Of a DNA stretch of 64,000 bases, positions 18,391 to 26,994 are shown piece by piece (the stretch's first letter is position 1; each line of letters starts with the position of its first letter). This DNA comes from Candidatus Eisenbacteria bacterium (lineage in GTDB: Bacteria; Eisenbacteria; RBG-16-71-46; JACRLI01): positions 311,405 through 375,404 of the forward strand of contig JACRLI010000014.1 of assembly GCA_016235265.1 (NCBI GenBank), given 5' to 3'. Made by a program: the position numbers and the translations under genes. The notes below the pieces were generated by a model, which saw only the letters and a list, made by a program, of their open reading frames with translations, did not search any database and was not told the origin of the DNA.

Positions 18391-19194
18391 ATGAAGCTCG
18401 GTTCTGGATGGATCATGGTCACGCTGGCGGCGCTCGCCGCCGCCGCGCCGGTCGCCGCGCAGGGCACCACCGTCGGTGAAACCCCCGCCCCCGCGACGGC
18501 CCCGGTCCCGGGAGCGGCGCCCGAGGCGGCGCCCGCGCCCCCGACATCCGCGCAGGACTCGGCGCGCGTGGCCAACGAAATCAAGCCGCTCATGGACGCG
18601 GTGCTGGCGGACTCCCTGAACCCGCTCCGGCACTTCGAGCTGGGCAACGCCTACTACGACCGCGGCCGGCTGCAGGACGCGCGCGACCAGTTCCAGCGGG
18701 CGGTGGACATTGACTCCACCTTCTGGAAGGCCTGGGTAAACCTGGGCACCGTGCTGGACGAGCTCAACTTCGACAAGGCGTCGCGCCCGGCGTTCGAGCG
18801 GGCCATCCGGCTCAACCCGAAGGAGCCCTTCGCCTACGTGAAGATGGCCAACTCCCTGTACGCGCGGGGTCTGCGCAAGGACGCCATGGACTACTACCGG
18901 CGCGCCCTCGCGGTGAAACCTGAATACCTCGAGGCGCACTTCATGCTCGGGAACGCCTACGCCGAACAGGAGATGTACCGCGAGGCGGTGCGGGAGTGGA
19001 AGAAGGTGCAGGCGTTCGGCCCCGGCTCGCCCGAGGCGCAGATGGTCAACGAGAACCTGAACACGGTGTACGAGTTCTTCGCCGATCAGCCCGAGTTCGT
19101 GAAGCAGCTGAAGGCCCTGCCGGTGAAGGACGCGAGTCGCAGCGCCGCGCCGGCGGGGAAGATCCGCGCGGTGAAGGCCAGGGGCTCGAAGTAG
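18391..19194 (+). CDS. Exported TPR-repeat protein
   Basis: A 267-residue protein with a GGAGG-preceded ATG and a signal peptide (about 1-23, ending PVAAQG). A Pro/Ala-rich linker follows (about 25-55). At least four tetratricopeptide repeats cover about 75-215: [21 protein letters not shown], the repeat from [38 protein letters not shown] and [22 protein letters not shown] domains mediate protein contacts, here in the periplasm. It faces the convergent aspartyl-protease gene. Partner unknown. Confidence 0.8.
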   Translation: MKLGSGWIMVTLAALAAAAPVAAQGTTVGETPAPATAPVPGAAPEAAPAPPTSAQDSARVANEIKPLMDAVLADSLNPLRHFELGNAYYDRGRLQDARDQFQRAVDIDSTFWKAWVNLGTVLDELNFDKASRPAFERAIRLNPKEPFAYVKMANSLYARGLRKDAMDYYRRALAVKPEYLEAHFMLGNAYAEQEMYREAVREWKKVQAFGPGSPEAQMVNENLNTVYEFFADQPEFVKQLKALPVKDASRSAAPAGKIRAVKARGSK

Positions 19195-19258
19195 GGAGCG
19201 CCGCGGCAGGGTTCCGGGGCCGCGCCCGGGCGCCGCGAAGCGGTGGCTCGGTCGGGGT

Positions 19259-20911
19259 CTAGGGGCGCGGGGCCGCCTGGTACGAAGCGTTCGGCCGCAG
19301 CATCATCCGCCGCTGCCCGTAGTCGAGCACAAGCTGGAAGCGGCGCAGGAAGCCCATCCCCAGCAGCCCCGCGTCCTCGCGGCTGCGCGTGGCGCCCGCC
19401 TCGCTCTGACGGAACATCCCCAGCGGCTTCTCCACCCGGTAGGGCCCCAGCGCCAGGGAGGCGAACGTGGCCTCGATGCTCTTCGCGCGGCCGCCCAGGC
19501 CGGCGGTCTCGATCTCGCGTCGCGGCGCCCGCTCCTCCAGCACCGTCCGCGTGCTCCAATAGCCCCGGAAGAACACCACGCTGGCGGGCGCGCCGGTGTC
19601 CACCTGCAGTCTCGCCTTCAGGGTGTCGTTGACCACCGCCTCCACGCGCGGGACGAAGGTGTCGAGTGCGATCGGGATAACCACGCCAGCGGCCACCGGC
19701 GCGCGGTGGGGCGCGTAGAGCGTCATCACCGACCGCTCGAAGTCCAGCTTCACCACGAAGCGGCTGAAGAAGTCGTAGCCCAGCACGCCCGCCAGTCTTC
19801 GGTCGGTGGGGCGCACTCCGGAGAGGTTCACCGCCGCCACGTGCTGGCTCAGCAGCGCCACGCCGCCGAACCGGAGCGTGTCGAGGGCCACCAGCGAGGC
19901 GTCCTCGGTGCCGCCGGTGCCGCGGATCTGCAGCGGCGCCCGGGAAGCCAGCCGCCAGCGGCGCGCCAGCGACGCCTCGAGGTTCGACGCCTCGGCGCCG
20001 GTGTCGAGGAGGAACGGCAGGCCCGCGTCCCCGTGAGAGGCCGCGCGCACCACCAGGTGCTCGCCCCAGCTCTCCACCGCCACCTCCGCCGAGTCCGCTC
20101 CGCCCGCGAAGACATAATCGCGCAGCGTGTCCGGCGGCATGTCGAAGAGCCCCGGCGAGGGCGGTTGTTTCGGGTGCAGCAGCGCCTCCACCACGAAGCG
20201 CGTGGTGTCCCCGCCGGCCGGGGCCACGCCGCGCAGCAGGAAGGCGTCCATGACGCCGTCCACGGCCCGGTAGTTCTGGTAGAGGGTCCAGCTGGTGTCC
20301 GTGTCGTCCACCCGCCGGATACGGGCGGGCAGGAACGTGCCGGCGTCCAGGTACACGCGCACGGGGTGGCCGCCTTCGGCGTGGGCCTCCAGCGTGTGGA
20401 ATCGGGCTCCGGCGATTGTCTCTTCACCCAGGTAGCGGATGGAGCCCGGCACGCGGCCCGGGAAGAACGGCGAGTACGAGGCGAGATACACCTCGGTGCG
20501 CAGGTTCGCCAGCGCCGTGCCGGTGAGCTCGCGCACCTTTCGGTTCTCGTCCACCACGTAGCCGCGGGCGCCGTCGTAGCCGGTGATCCGGCGGAACGTG
20601 TTGAAGTCCGCCACCGAACGCAGCTCTCCGCGGGCGGTGTTCCACTCCTCGCTGCGCCCGCGCAGGCCGGCGCCCTCGATGCGCGCCCACACGTAGGTGA
20701 CCCGGACGCTCTCCACCGCCGCGCTGCCGCCCAGGGCGGCCAGCCAGCGGGCCAGCACCTGGCGCTCGTCCAGCGGTTCCGAGGCGCGACCGGTCCGCGG
20801 TGCGGAGAAGGCGAGTGCGACCAGGGCCAGCGCCGCCGCCAGGCAGCGCCGCGGGCGGGATCCGCGGCCGGGGCGTGCCGGGTGCGCGAAGAAGCTCGAA
20901 ATCGGGGTCAT
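19259..20911 (-). CDS. Exported retropepsin-like aspartyl protease with two DTG lobes
   Basis: A 550-residue protein with a signal peptide (about 20-43). Residues 50-260 resemble the beta-rich lipoprotein-sorting-like domain often found in front of such proteases. The rest holds two retropepsin-type lobes. The first has Asp303 in LLDTGAEAS and its partner strand [17 protein letters not shown]; the second has Asp438 in [10 protein letters not shown] and [17 protein letters not shown]. Classical retropepsins dimerise, each supplying one DTG; here one chain carries both. Likely envelope-located; substrate unknown. Confidence 0.75.
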   Translation of the reverse strand: MTPISSFFAHPARPGRGSRPRRCLAAALALVALAFSAPRTGRASEPLDERQVLARWLAALGGSAAVESVRVTYVWARIEGAGLRGRSEEWNTARGELRSVADFNTFRRITGYDGARGYVVDENRKVRELTGTALANLRTEVYLASYSPFFPGRVPGSIRYLGEETIAGARFHTLEAHAEGGHPVRVYLDAGTFLPARIRRVDDTDTSWTLYQNYRAVDGVMDAFLLRGVAPAGGDTTRFVVEALLHPKQPPSPGLFDMPPDTLRDYVFAGGADSAEVAVESWGEHLVVRAASHGDAGLPFLLDTGAEASNLEASLARRWRLASRAPLQIRGTGGTEDASLVALDTLRFGGVALLSQHVAAVNLSGVRPTDRRLAGVLGYDFFSRFVVKLDFERSVMTLYAPHRAPVAAGVVIPIALDTFVPRVEAVVNDTLKARLQVDTGAPASVVFFRGYWSTRTVLEERAPRREIETAGLGGRAKSIEATFASLALGPYRVEKPLGMFRQSEAGATRSREDAGLLGMGFLRRFQLVLDYGQRRMMLRPNASYQAAPRP

Positions 20912-20966
20912 GGACCTCCCGGGACACGGGTGAGCGGCGGTCCCACGCGGGCCGCCGCCCGAATGC

Positions 20967-20972
20967 TATACT
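20967..20972 (+). promoter_or_regulatory. -10-like element upstream of the cysteine desulfurase gene
   Basis: TATACT at 20967-20972 lies 31 nt before the ATG at 21003, with AGGAG at 20993-20997 as the ribosome binding site. No convincing -35 box was seen. It would drive the desulfurase-mnmA pair. Confidence 0.4.
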
Positions 20973-21002
20973 ATCCTCCAACCCGCCGCCGCAGGAGAAC
21001 GG

Positions 21003-22166
21003 ATGTCCCGCATCTACCTGGATCACAACGCCACCACGCCCGTGGCCCCCGAAGTATTCGACGCCATGCGCCCCTGGCTCACCGACGAGTTCGGGAACGC
21101 CAGCAGCGCCCACGCCTTCGGACAGCGCGCCCGGGCCGCGGTGGAGGAGGCGCGCGCCGAGGTGGCGCTACTGCTGGGGTGCGGACCGGGCGAGATCACC
21201 TTCACCTCCGGCGGCACGGAGGCCGACAACCTGGCGCTGTTCGGCGGCGCCCGTTCGCGGCGCGAGCGCGGCCGGCACGTGGTGGCGTCCGCCGTGGAGC
21301 ACCACGCGGTGCTGCACGCCCTGGAGGCGATGCGGGCGGAGGGGTTCGAGCACAGCCTGGCGCCGGTGGGCCCCGACGGCGTGACGGACCCGGCCGGCTT
21401 CCTCGACTCGCTGCGCCCGGACACCACCGTCGCGGCGCTGATGCTCGCCAACAACGAGACCGGCGCGCTGCAGCCGCTGGCGGCGGTGGCGTCGGACCTG
21501 CGCCGGCGGGGGATCCTGTTCCACACCGACGCGGTGAACGCCATCGGAAAGGTGCCGGTGCACGTGGAGGCCCTGGGAGTGGATACCCTGGCGCTCTCGG
21601 CGCACAAGTTCTACGGGCCGAAGGGCGTGGGGGCGTTCTACCTGCGCAAGGGCGTGCGCGTGCGTCCGGTGCAGTACGGCGGCGAGCAGGAGAAGGGCCT
21701 GCGCCCGGGCACGCTGAATGTGCCCGGCATCGTGGGCCTGGGGGCGGCGGCGAAGCTGGCGCGGCGCGAACTCGCCGATTCCGGGCCGCGCATGGCCTCG
21801 TTGCGCGACCGCCTGGAGCGCGGCCTCCGCGAGCGTGTGCCCGGGATCCACGTGATGTCCGCGGGCGCGCCGCGCACTCCGAACACGCTCAACTGCTGCT
21901 TCGAGCGCGTGCACGGCGAGTCGGTGATCCTCTCGCTGGACATGGAGGGCATCGCGGTCTCCAGCGGCGCCGCGTGCGCCGCGGGCTCGACCGACCCCTC
22001 GCACGTGCTGGCCGCCATGGGCGTTCCGGCGGACCTGGCCCAGAGCGCGGTGCGCCTGAGCCTGGGTCGCGGCACCACCGGCGCCGACGTGGACCGGGTG
22101 CTGGAGATCCTGCCGGCCTGCCTGGAGCGGCTGCGCGCCATGGCCCCGGGCGGCCCGGCGCGGTGA
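21003..22166 (+). CDS. iscS: Cysteine desulfurase (IscS/NifS family)
   Basis: A 387-residue PLP enzyme that takes sulfur from cysteine and passes it on as a persulfide. Motifs: [15 protein letters not shown] at the N-terminus, [14 protein letters not shown] (about 62-75), the PLP lysine Lys202 in [11 protein letters not shown], and the catalytic Cys325 in [17 protein letters not shown] on the mobile loop. The ATG has AGGAG just upstream. The stop overlaps the GTG of mnmA, so this desulfurase most likely supplies sulfur for tRNA thiolation, although Fe-S assembly is also possible. Confidence 0.9.
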   Translation: MSRIYLDHNATTPVAPEVFDAMRPWLTDEFGNASSAHAFGQRARAAVEEARAEVALLLGCGPGEITFTSGGTEADNLALFGGARSRRERGRHVVASAVEHHAVLHALEAMRAEGFEHSLAPVGPDGVTDPAGFLDSLRPDTTVAALMLANNETGALQPLAAVASDLRRRGILFHTDAVNAIGKVPVHVEALGVDTLALSAHKFYGPKGVGAFYLRKGVRVRPVQYGGEQEKGLRPGTLNVPGIVGLGAAAKLARRELADSGPRMASLRDRLERGLRERVPGIHVMSAGAPRTPNTLNCCFERVHGESVILSLDMEGIAVSSGAACAAGSTDPSHVLAAMGVPADLAQSAVRLSLGRGTTGADVDRVLEILPACLERLRAMAPGGPAR

Positions 22167-23230
22167 GCGCCCCGCTCACCGCCGTCGCCATGAGCGGTGG
22201 CGTGGACAGCTCGGTGGCCGCCGCGCTGCTGGCGCGCGCGGGCGAGCGCGTGGTGGGCATCACGCTCAAGCTGTGGTGCTTCGGCGAGGGCGCCTCGGAC
22301 CGGCCGTGCTGCTCCATCGAGTCCATCGCCGACGCCAGGCGCGTGGCCGATCGGGCCGGGTTCCCGCACTACGTCCTGGACGCCGAGGCCGAGTTCACCG
22401 CGAAGGTGATGGACCCGTTCGTGGACGATTACCTGGCCGGCCGCACCCCCAATCCCTGCGTGCGCTGCAACACCCACATGAAGTTCGACTTCCTGCTGCG
22501 TCGGGCCCGGGAGCTGGGCGCCGCATTCACCGCCACCGGACACTACGCGCGCACCGCCATCGTGGACGGCGAGCCCGCGCTGCTGCGCGCCTGCGAGCGC
22601 GCCAAGGACCAGAGCTACGTGCTGTGGGGCATCCGCCGCGCCGACCTGGGCAGCGTGCGCTTCCCGATGGGGGACCTGACGAAGGAGCGGGCGCGCGAGG
22701 CGGCCCGCGACATGGGCCTCCCGGTCGCCGACAAGCAGGAGAGCCAGGACGTGTGCTTCGTCGTGGACGGCGATCTGGGAGCCTTCCTGAAGCACCGCGC
22801 CGGGTCGGCGCCGGGGCTCGAGCCGGGCGAGATCGTGGACCGCCGGGGCCGCGTGCTCGGCCGCCACGCCGGGGCCGCGCGCTATACCGTCGGCCAGCGC
22901 CGCGGCCTGGGCCTGGGCGGCGACGGCCCCCACTACGTGGTGCAGGTCCTTCCGGAGCGGAACCAGGTGGTGGTGGGCCTGGAGGAGGACCTCCGCTCGG
23001 CCACACTCCGTGCCGCGGGTGCCAACTTCCTGGTGCACTGGCCCGATGGGGAGACGCGCCGCGTGGAGTGCCAGATTCGATACCTGCACCACGCCCAGCC
23101 GGCAACCGCAGTGCGACATGGCAACTCATTCGATGCACGGTTCGACGAGCCGCAGAGAGCCATCACGCCCGGGCAGTCCGCGGTGCTGTACTCAGGGGAC
23201 AGGGTGCTGGCGGGCGGCGTGATCGAGTAG
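22163..23230 (+). CDS. mnmA: tRNA-specific 2-thiouridylase MnmA
   Basis: A 355-residue enzyme that thiolates U34 of tRNA-Lys, -Glu and -Gln. The ATP-pyrophosphatase P-loop is SGGVDSS at 11-17. The two catalytic cysteines are Cys102 in NPCVRCN and Cys198 in SQDVCFV. Other family blocks are TATGHYAR (123-130), KDQSYVLWG (148-156) and [10 protein letters not shown]. The GTG start overlaps the desulfurase stop by three bases. Length and motif order are normal. An IS1380-like element begins soon after the stop without damaging the gene. Confidence 0.93.
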   Translation: MSAPLTAVAMSGGVDSSVAAALLARAGERVVGITLKLWCFGEGASDRPCCSIESIADARRVADRAGFPHYVLDAEAEFTAKVMDPFVDDYLAGRTPNPCVRCNTHMKFDFLLRRARELGAAFTATGHYARTAIVDGEPALLRACERAKDQSYVLWGIRRADLGSVRFPMGDLTKERAREAARDMGLPVADKQESQDVCFVVDGDLGAFLKHRAGSAPGLEPGEIVDRRGRVLGRHAGAARYTVGQRRGLGLGGDGPHYVVQVLPERNQVVVGLEEDLRSATLRAAGANFLVHWPDGETRRVECQIRYLHHAQPATAVRHGNSFDARFDEPQRAITPGQSAVLYSGDRVLAGGVIE

Positions 23231-23389
23231 CGGATGTGGGCCAGGCACGGATGCCGGCGCCGAAGCGTGGTGCGCGCCACCCGTCACCCCGTAATCCGTC
23301 GATAAGCCAGTTGGAGTAGTGGTGGCGAGGCTTGTTGTTGGCCTGGTGAGGCTCGGAACGCAGTTTTTGCCAGGGTCAGGTGGCGAGCC

Positions 23390-23465
23390 CGGCAGGTGTG
23401 GGGGTGGGGGCAGCCCCGTTGAGCGCTCGGCAGGTGTGGGGGTGGGGGCAGCCCCGTTGAGCGCT
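23390..23465. repeat. Tandem pair of identical 38-bp repeats
   Basis: 23390-23427 and 23428-23465 are identical and adjacent. Each unit is G-rich in the middle (GTGGGGGTGGGGGCAGCCCC). The pair lies 61 nt beyond the transposase stop, inside or at the edge of the insertion sequence. It looks like a recent slippage or duplication product. Confidence 0.85.
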
Positions 23466-23526
23466 TCGAGCCGGCGTGCGGGCAGTCTGCTCCCGGGGTC
23501 GATCGGAGCCGGGCGGCCTCGGGTGC

Positions 23527-24915
23527 TCAGGTGGCGAAGAGCTTCTCGCGAGCGCTGAGGAGTGCTTCGGCTCCCGGGTGGTTCCTGGCGATGCGCAGGA
23601 TGAGGCGTCGGCCATGCTGGACCAGCCGCCCGGCGAAGTGCAGCAGCAGGAAGCGCAGTCTCCGTGGCCGGTGAGCATTCCAGTGTTGGGGCAGGGCGAT
23701 CTTCTTGAGGGCGGTGAGCAGGTTGGCGGTGAGGATGGCCAGTTGCCACCAGGCGGCATTGGCTCCGAAGCGCTGGCTGGGCAGCACTCCGCCGCCGAGT
23801 TCGTTCTTGAGCACATCGTGGGCCTGTTCGACGGTGCCACAGCGTTCGTGGGACCAGCGCAGCAGTCTCTCGCCGTCCCAGTCCCAGCGGTTGGTGACGG
23901 TGGCGTAGTAGTGAACGAGGGCTCCGTCGGCGAAGAGCTCTCCCTGGCGCAGTCGGGCCCGGATCACCAGGTAGCGGTCGGGCAGGACGCCGTTCTTGAC
24001 GGTGCCGTCGCTGGGGACGAACTCGACCTCGGCCCAGTCGCGATCGGCATGCACCAGTTCGGGACCTTTCCATTGCCGGAAGGGCTTCCAGGCGCTCTGC
24101 GGCAGGGCCACGATCTTGCGGCGCAGTTCCGGGCTCATGTCGGCGCTGATGGCAAAGGGGATCCGGCTCTCCCGCAGCCAGTCGAGCACGGAGTGCTGGT
24201 AGCCGGCAGAGTCGCTGCGCACGGCGAAGTCGGTGATGTCCAGTTCCTGCAGGCGGGCCACGCTGTCCTTGAGGATCCCGAGGATCCCGCTCTGGGCAGG
24301 AACATTGCCGTCCCGGAACTGGCTCTTCACCCACACCCCCTGCTCGGTCCACCACACCTGCAGCGGCTGGTAGCCGGTGCCGCCTTCGTAGACCGGTAGG
24401 GCGGTGCGCTTGTCCGACTCGATGATGCTGGCATCCACATCCAGTGTGGCGGAGCTCTGAGGGGAGCGCTTCTGGAGTTCGCGGAGCAGTTGCTGCTGGA
24501 TGGCGCCGAGAGCCCGGAGGCCCTCGGAGTCGGCAGGCACAAAGGCGGTGTGGGGCAGGCGTGCAGCCACCGCAGCCGGGTCGTGGAAGCGGTTGAGAAA
24601 GGTCCGCAGGGTCTCGGCTGCTGGGAGGGCCTTACGGCCCATCAACCGCTTCAGCCCGCCGTCGGCATGCAGCACCCGGACATCGTCCACGCACTCGCCG
24701 CCCGCGGCCAGCAGGGCCACCAGGGTCTCGATGCAGGTCGCCTCGGAGTAACCCCGGGCCCGCTGCTTGAAGTTGAAGTGCCTGTGGACGGCGTCCCGCA
24801 GACCCAGGGCCCGGAAGGCCTCCAGGAGCAGGGGAAGCCCGGCGTGGGCGGTCAGGAAATCGGCGGAATCAACCAATTGGACTTGAAACGGGAGGCGGGC
24901 CTGGCGTAGGTTCAT
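23527..24915 (-). CDS. IS1380-family DDE transposase
   Basis: A 462-residue transposase. DDE motif candidates are Asp161 in LDVDASIIES, Asp235 in AVRSDSAGYQ, and Glu363 in the C-terminal R-C-G-T-V-E-x6-K signature (Glu363, Lys370). The N-terminal LLEAFRALGLRDAVHRHF and CIETLVALLAAGGECVDDVR blocks are typical of the family. The ATG is preceded by GAGGTG. Length fits intact members and no frameshift is visible, so the element may be active. Confidence 0.88.
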   Translation of the reverse strand: MNLRQARLPFQVQLVDSADFLTAHAGLPLLLEAFRALGLRDAVHRHFNFKQRARGYSEATCIETLVALLAAGGECVDDVRVLHADGGLKRLMGRKALPAAETLRTFLNRFHDPAAVAARLPHTAFVPADSEGLRALGAIQQQLLRELQKRSPQSSATLDVDASIIESDKRTALPVYEGGTGYQPLQVWWTEQGVWVKSQFRDGNVPAQSGILGILKDSVARLQELDITDFAVRSDSAGYQHSVLDWLRESRIPFAISADMSPELRRKIVALPQSAWKPFRQWKGPELVHADRDWAEVEFVPSDGTVKNGVLPDRYLVIRARLRQGELFADGALVHYYATVTNRWDWDGERLLRWSHERCGTVEQAHDVLKNELGGGVLPSQRFGANAAWWQLAILTANLLTALKKIALPQHWNAHRPRRLRFLLLHFAGRLVQHGRRLILRIARNHPGAEALLSAREKLFAT

Positions 24916-25078
24916 CCGTGCACCTCGCTGGTGAAGGGGAAGCCTCGGAACTCCTCCTTCACTTAACCGCTCCTGGAGCGGTCGGCAAGGTGCTTTTTCT
25001 TTCCCGGACCACTTCTTACCGGCGAATCAAGGTACGGATCATCACAACCTGGCCGCTCCGCGCCGGAGGTATCCCCTG

Positions 25079-26899
25079 ATGCGTCGCATTCCCTCGCACC
25101 TGGTTGCGCTCGCCCTCGCCCTGGTCCTGCTGCCCTCATGCTTCGCCTCCTCCCGGGCCGCCACCGCCGCCCTCGACTCCACCTGCAAGTACGACGACGG
25201 CATGTACACCACCGGCGCGCTCAAGGTGATCTGGAAGCCGATCGTGAACGTGCCCACCATCCTGCGGCCGGGGGACACCCTCACGGTGTGGGCCAACGCG
25301 GCGTCCTCGGTGACCGGCTGGGCGGCCTCGCTCAAGTTCGGGGCGCTGGTGATTCCCCTGCCGGCCGCGGGCGGCGGATTCGACGCGGGCAGGAACTTCT
25401 GGGTGCTCGGCTTCACCGTTCCCGCGGGCACCGCCGAGGAAGTGTACGACCTGGTGCTGGCCTCCAACGCCACCGCCACCGACACCGCGCGCCACGCGGT
25501 GAAGGTCATCCCCGCGTTCCGCAAGGACTACTACTTCGCGCAGATCACCGACACCCACCTGCCCTCAAACAACTTCTCCAGCAACAACGGCTGGTCCACC
25601 TGCGACACCGCGCAGGTGGCCGACTGGAACGCGGTGGTCAACGACTTCAATTACATCCACCCCGAGTTCGTGCTGCACACCGGCGACCTGGTGAACGAGG
25701 GAGCGCTGCAGCGGCTCTACCACATGTACGAGTACGCGCGCGCCAAGCAGCTGATGTACCGGCTGCGCGACCCCATCTTCCTGGTGGCGGGCAACCACGA
25801 CGTGGGTGGATGGACCGCCACGCCCGTGCCCATCGGCACGGCGCGCGTGGACTGGTGGCGGTTCTTCGGCTGGCCCTCGTTCGCCAGCCCGCCCGCCGGG
25901 TTTCCGTACCACTCCCAGGTGTACAGCTTCGACTACGACTCGCTGCACGTGGCCGGCATGGAGGCGTACAACAACTACGACAACTACCTGCCCGGCACCT
26001 ACGGCACGGACAGCTTCACCGCGGAGGAGATGAACTGGCTGCAGGCGGACCTGGCAGCGGCCACCGGGAAGCGCAAGCTGTTCTTCTATCACTACGACTT
26101 CAACCAGGGGAACTCCGGCAAGCAGATCAACCTCGCCACCCTGGGGCTGGACGGCGCCATCTGGGGCCACGTGCACAGCGTGGCGGACAAGACCAACCGG
26201 AGCATCCCGTTCGACCTGGGCCTGCAGTGCGCCTCGTCGAACCGGCGGGCCTACCGCATCTTCCGGGTGCACAACAGCGTGATCACACCCACGCGGATCC
26301 TGTATGCCGGCACCACCACCGACTCGCTCAGCGAATCCTGGACCGGGCCCAACGACGGCACGCGCACGCAGCTCACCTGCTCGGTGCGGAACCGCGTCAA
26401 CGAGACCTGGGATCACTCGCGGCTGGTGTTCCACATGGTGGATCACGACTCGAACTACGCGGCCACCGGTGGCACCGTGGCGCAGGTGATCCGCGAGGGT
26501 GGCAAGGCGCACGTGTACGTGGACTGCGTGCTGACCGGCGGCGGTGTCATCACCAACGTGTCGGTGTACCCGACCACGCCGATCGTGACCGCGGTGGACG
26601 GGTGGTTCGCCGCCGCGGTGCGCTTCGAGCGCCCGGCACCCAGCCCGTTCCGCCCGGCCGGCGGGCGCCTTTCCCTGCGCTACTCGCTGCCGGCCTCGGC
26701 CGCGGTGCGCCTGGAGGTGTTCGACCTTTCGGGACGGCGCGTGGCCACGCTCGCGGACGGCCACCAGCCTCCAGGAGAACACAGCGCCTCGTGGGACGGG
26801 CGCGACGCGGACGGCAGGGTGGCCGCGGCGGGGCTCTACTTCGCGAAGCTGCGCGCGGGTGGCGCGGAGAGGGCTGCCCGGATCGTGCTCGTCCGTTAG
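25079..26899 (+). CDS. Secreted calcineurin-like phosphoesterase with C-terminal FlgD-like domain
   Basis: A 606-residue exported protein. The signal region ends LLPSC, so lipidation at Cys21 is possible. An Ig-like domain (about 45-145) precedes a metallophosphoesterase domain with the metal motifs D158-x-H160 in ITDTHLP, GD at 202-203, GNHD at 238-241 and GHVH near 361. The C-terminal 80 or so residues (RLEVFDLSGRRVATL...GEHSASWDGRD...AAGLYFAKL) form the FlgD-Ig-like module often found at the ends of secreted proteins in FCB-group genomes. The substrate is not evident. Confidence 0.85.
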   Translation: MRRIPSHLVALALALVLLPSCFASSRAATAALDSTCKYDDGMYTTGALKVIWKPIVNVPTILRPGDTLTVWANAASSVTGWAASLKFGALVIPLPAAGGGFDAGRNFWVLGFTVPAGTAEEVYDLVLASNATATDTARHAVKVIPAFRKDYYFAQITDTHLPSNNFSSNNGWSTCDTAQVADWNAVVNDFNYIHPEFVLHTGDLVNEGALQRLYHMYEYARAKQLMYRLRDPIFLVAGNHDVGGWTATPVPIGTARVDWWRFFGWPSFASPPAGFPYHSQVYSFDYDSLHVAGMEAYNNYDNYLPGTYGTDSFTAEEMNWLQADLAAATGKRKLFFYHYDFNQGNSGKQINLATLGLDGAIWGHVHSVADKTNRSIPFDLGLQCASSNRRAYRIFRVHNSVITPTRILYAGTTTDSLSESWTGPNDGTRTQLTCSVRNRVNETWDHSRLVFHMVDHDSNYAATGGTVAQVIREGGKAHVYVDCVLTGGGVITNVSVYPTTPIVTAVDGWFAAAVRFERPAPSPFRPAGGRLSLRYSLPASAAVRLEVFDLSGRRVATLADGHQPPGEHSASWDGRDADGRVAAAGLYFAKLRAGGAERAARIVLVR

Positions 26900-26921
26900 C
26901 TCCGTCCGGTTGGCTTCATGG

Positions 26922-26971
26922 AACCCTCGCCTGACTTCATGGCCCCGGCCGTGAGCCAGGCGAGGGTTTCG
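26922..26971 (+). terminator. Intrinsic terminator after the phosphoesterase gene
   Basis: A 12-bp perfect stem (26922-26933 with 26957-26968) with a 23-nt loop starts 23 nt after the stop codon and is followed by TTTC. The stem is A-rich at its foot and T-rich at its exit, as in rho-independent terminators. Confidence 0.65.
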
Positions 26972-26994
26972 CTTCCCCGGGGCCATCTGCTACC

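Larger units (their letters stand above)
23306..25023 (-). mobile_element. IS1380-like insertion sequence (ends approximate)
   Basis: A single transposase gene of the IS1380 type fills most of the interval between mnmA and the phosphoesterase gene. The ends are not certain: 23306-23323 and the reverse complement of 25008-25023 share GCC-GT and AGTGGT blocks with gaps, a weak candidate terminal repeat. No target duplication was found. An 8-bp perfect palindrome (24966-24982) lies in front of the transposase gene, and a 38-bp tandem repeat lies beyond its stop. Confidence 0.55.

Noticed and set aside
19706..22162. Long plus-strand open frame fused in front of mnmA
   Set aside because: It is antisense to the aspartyl protease and out of frame with the desulfurase; only the part from GTG 22163 matches MnmA.
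23390..23465. CRISPR-like repeat
   Set aside because: Two direct 38-bp copies with no spacer between them and no cas genes; a tandem duplication fits better.
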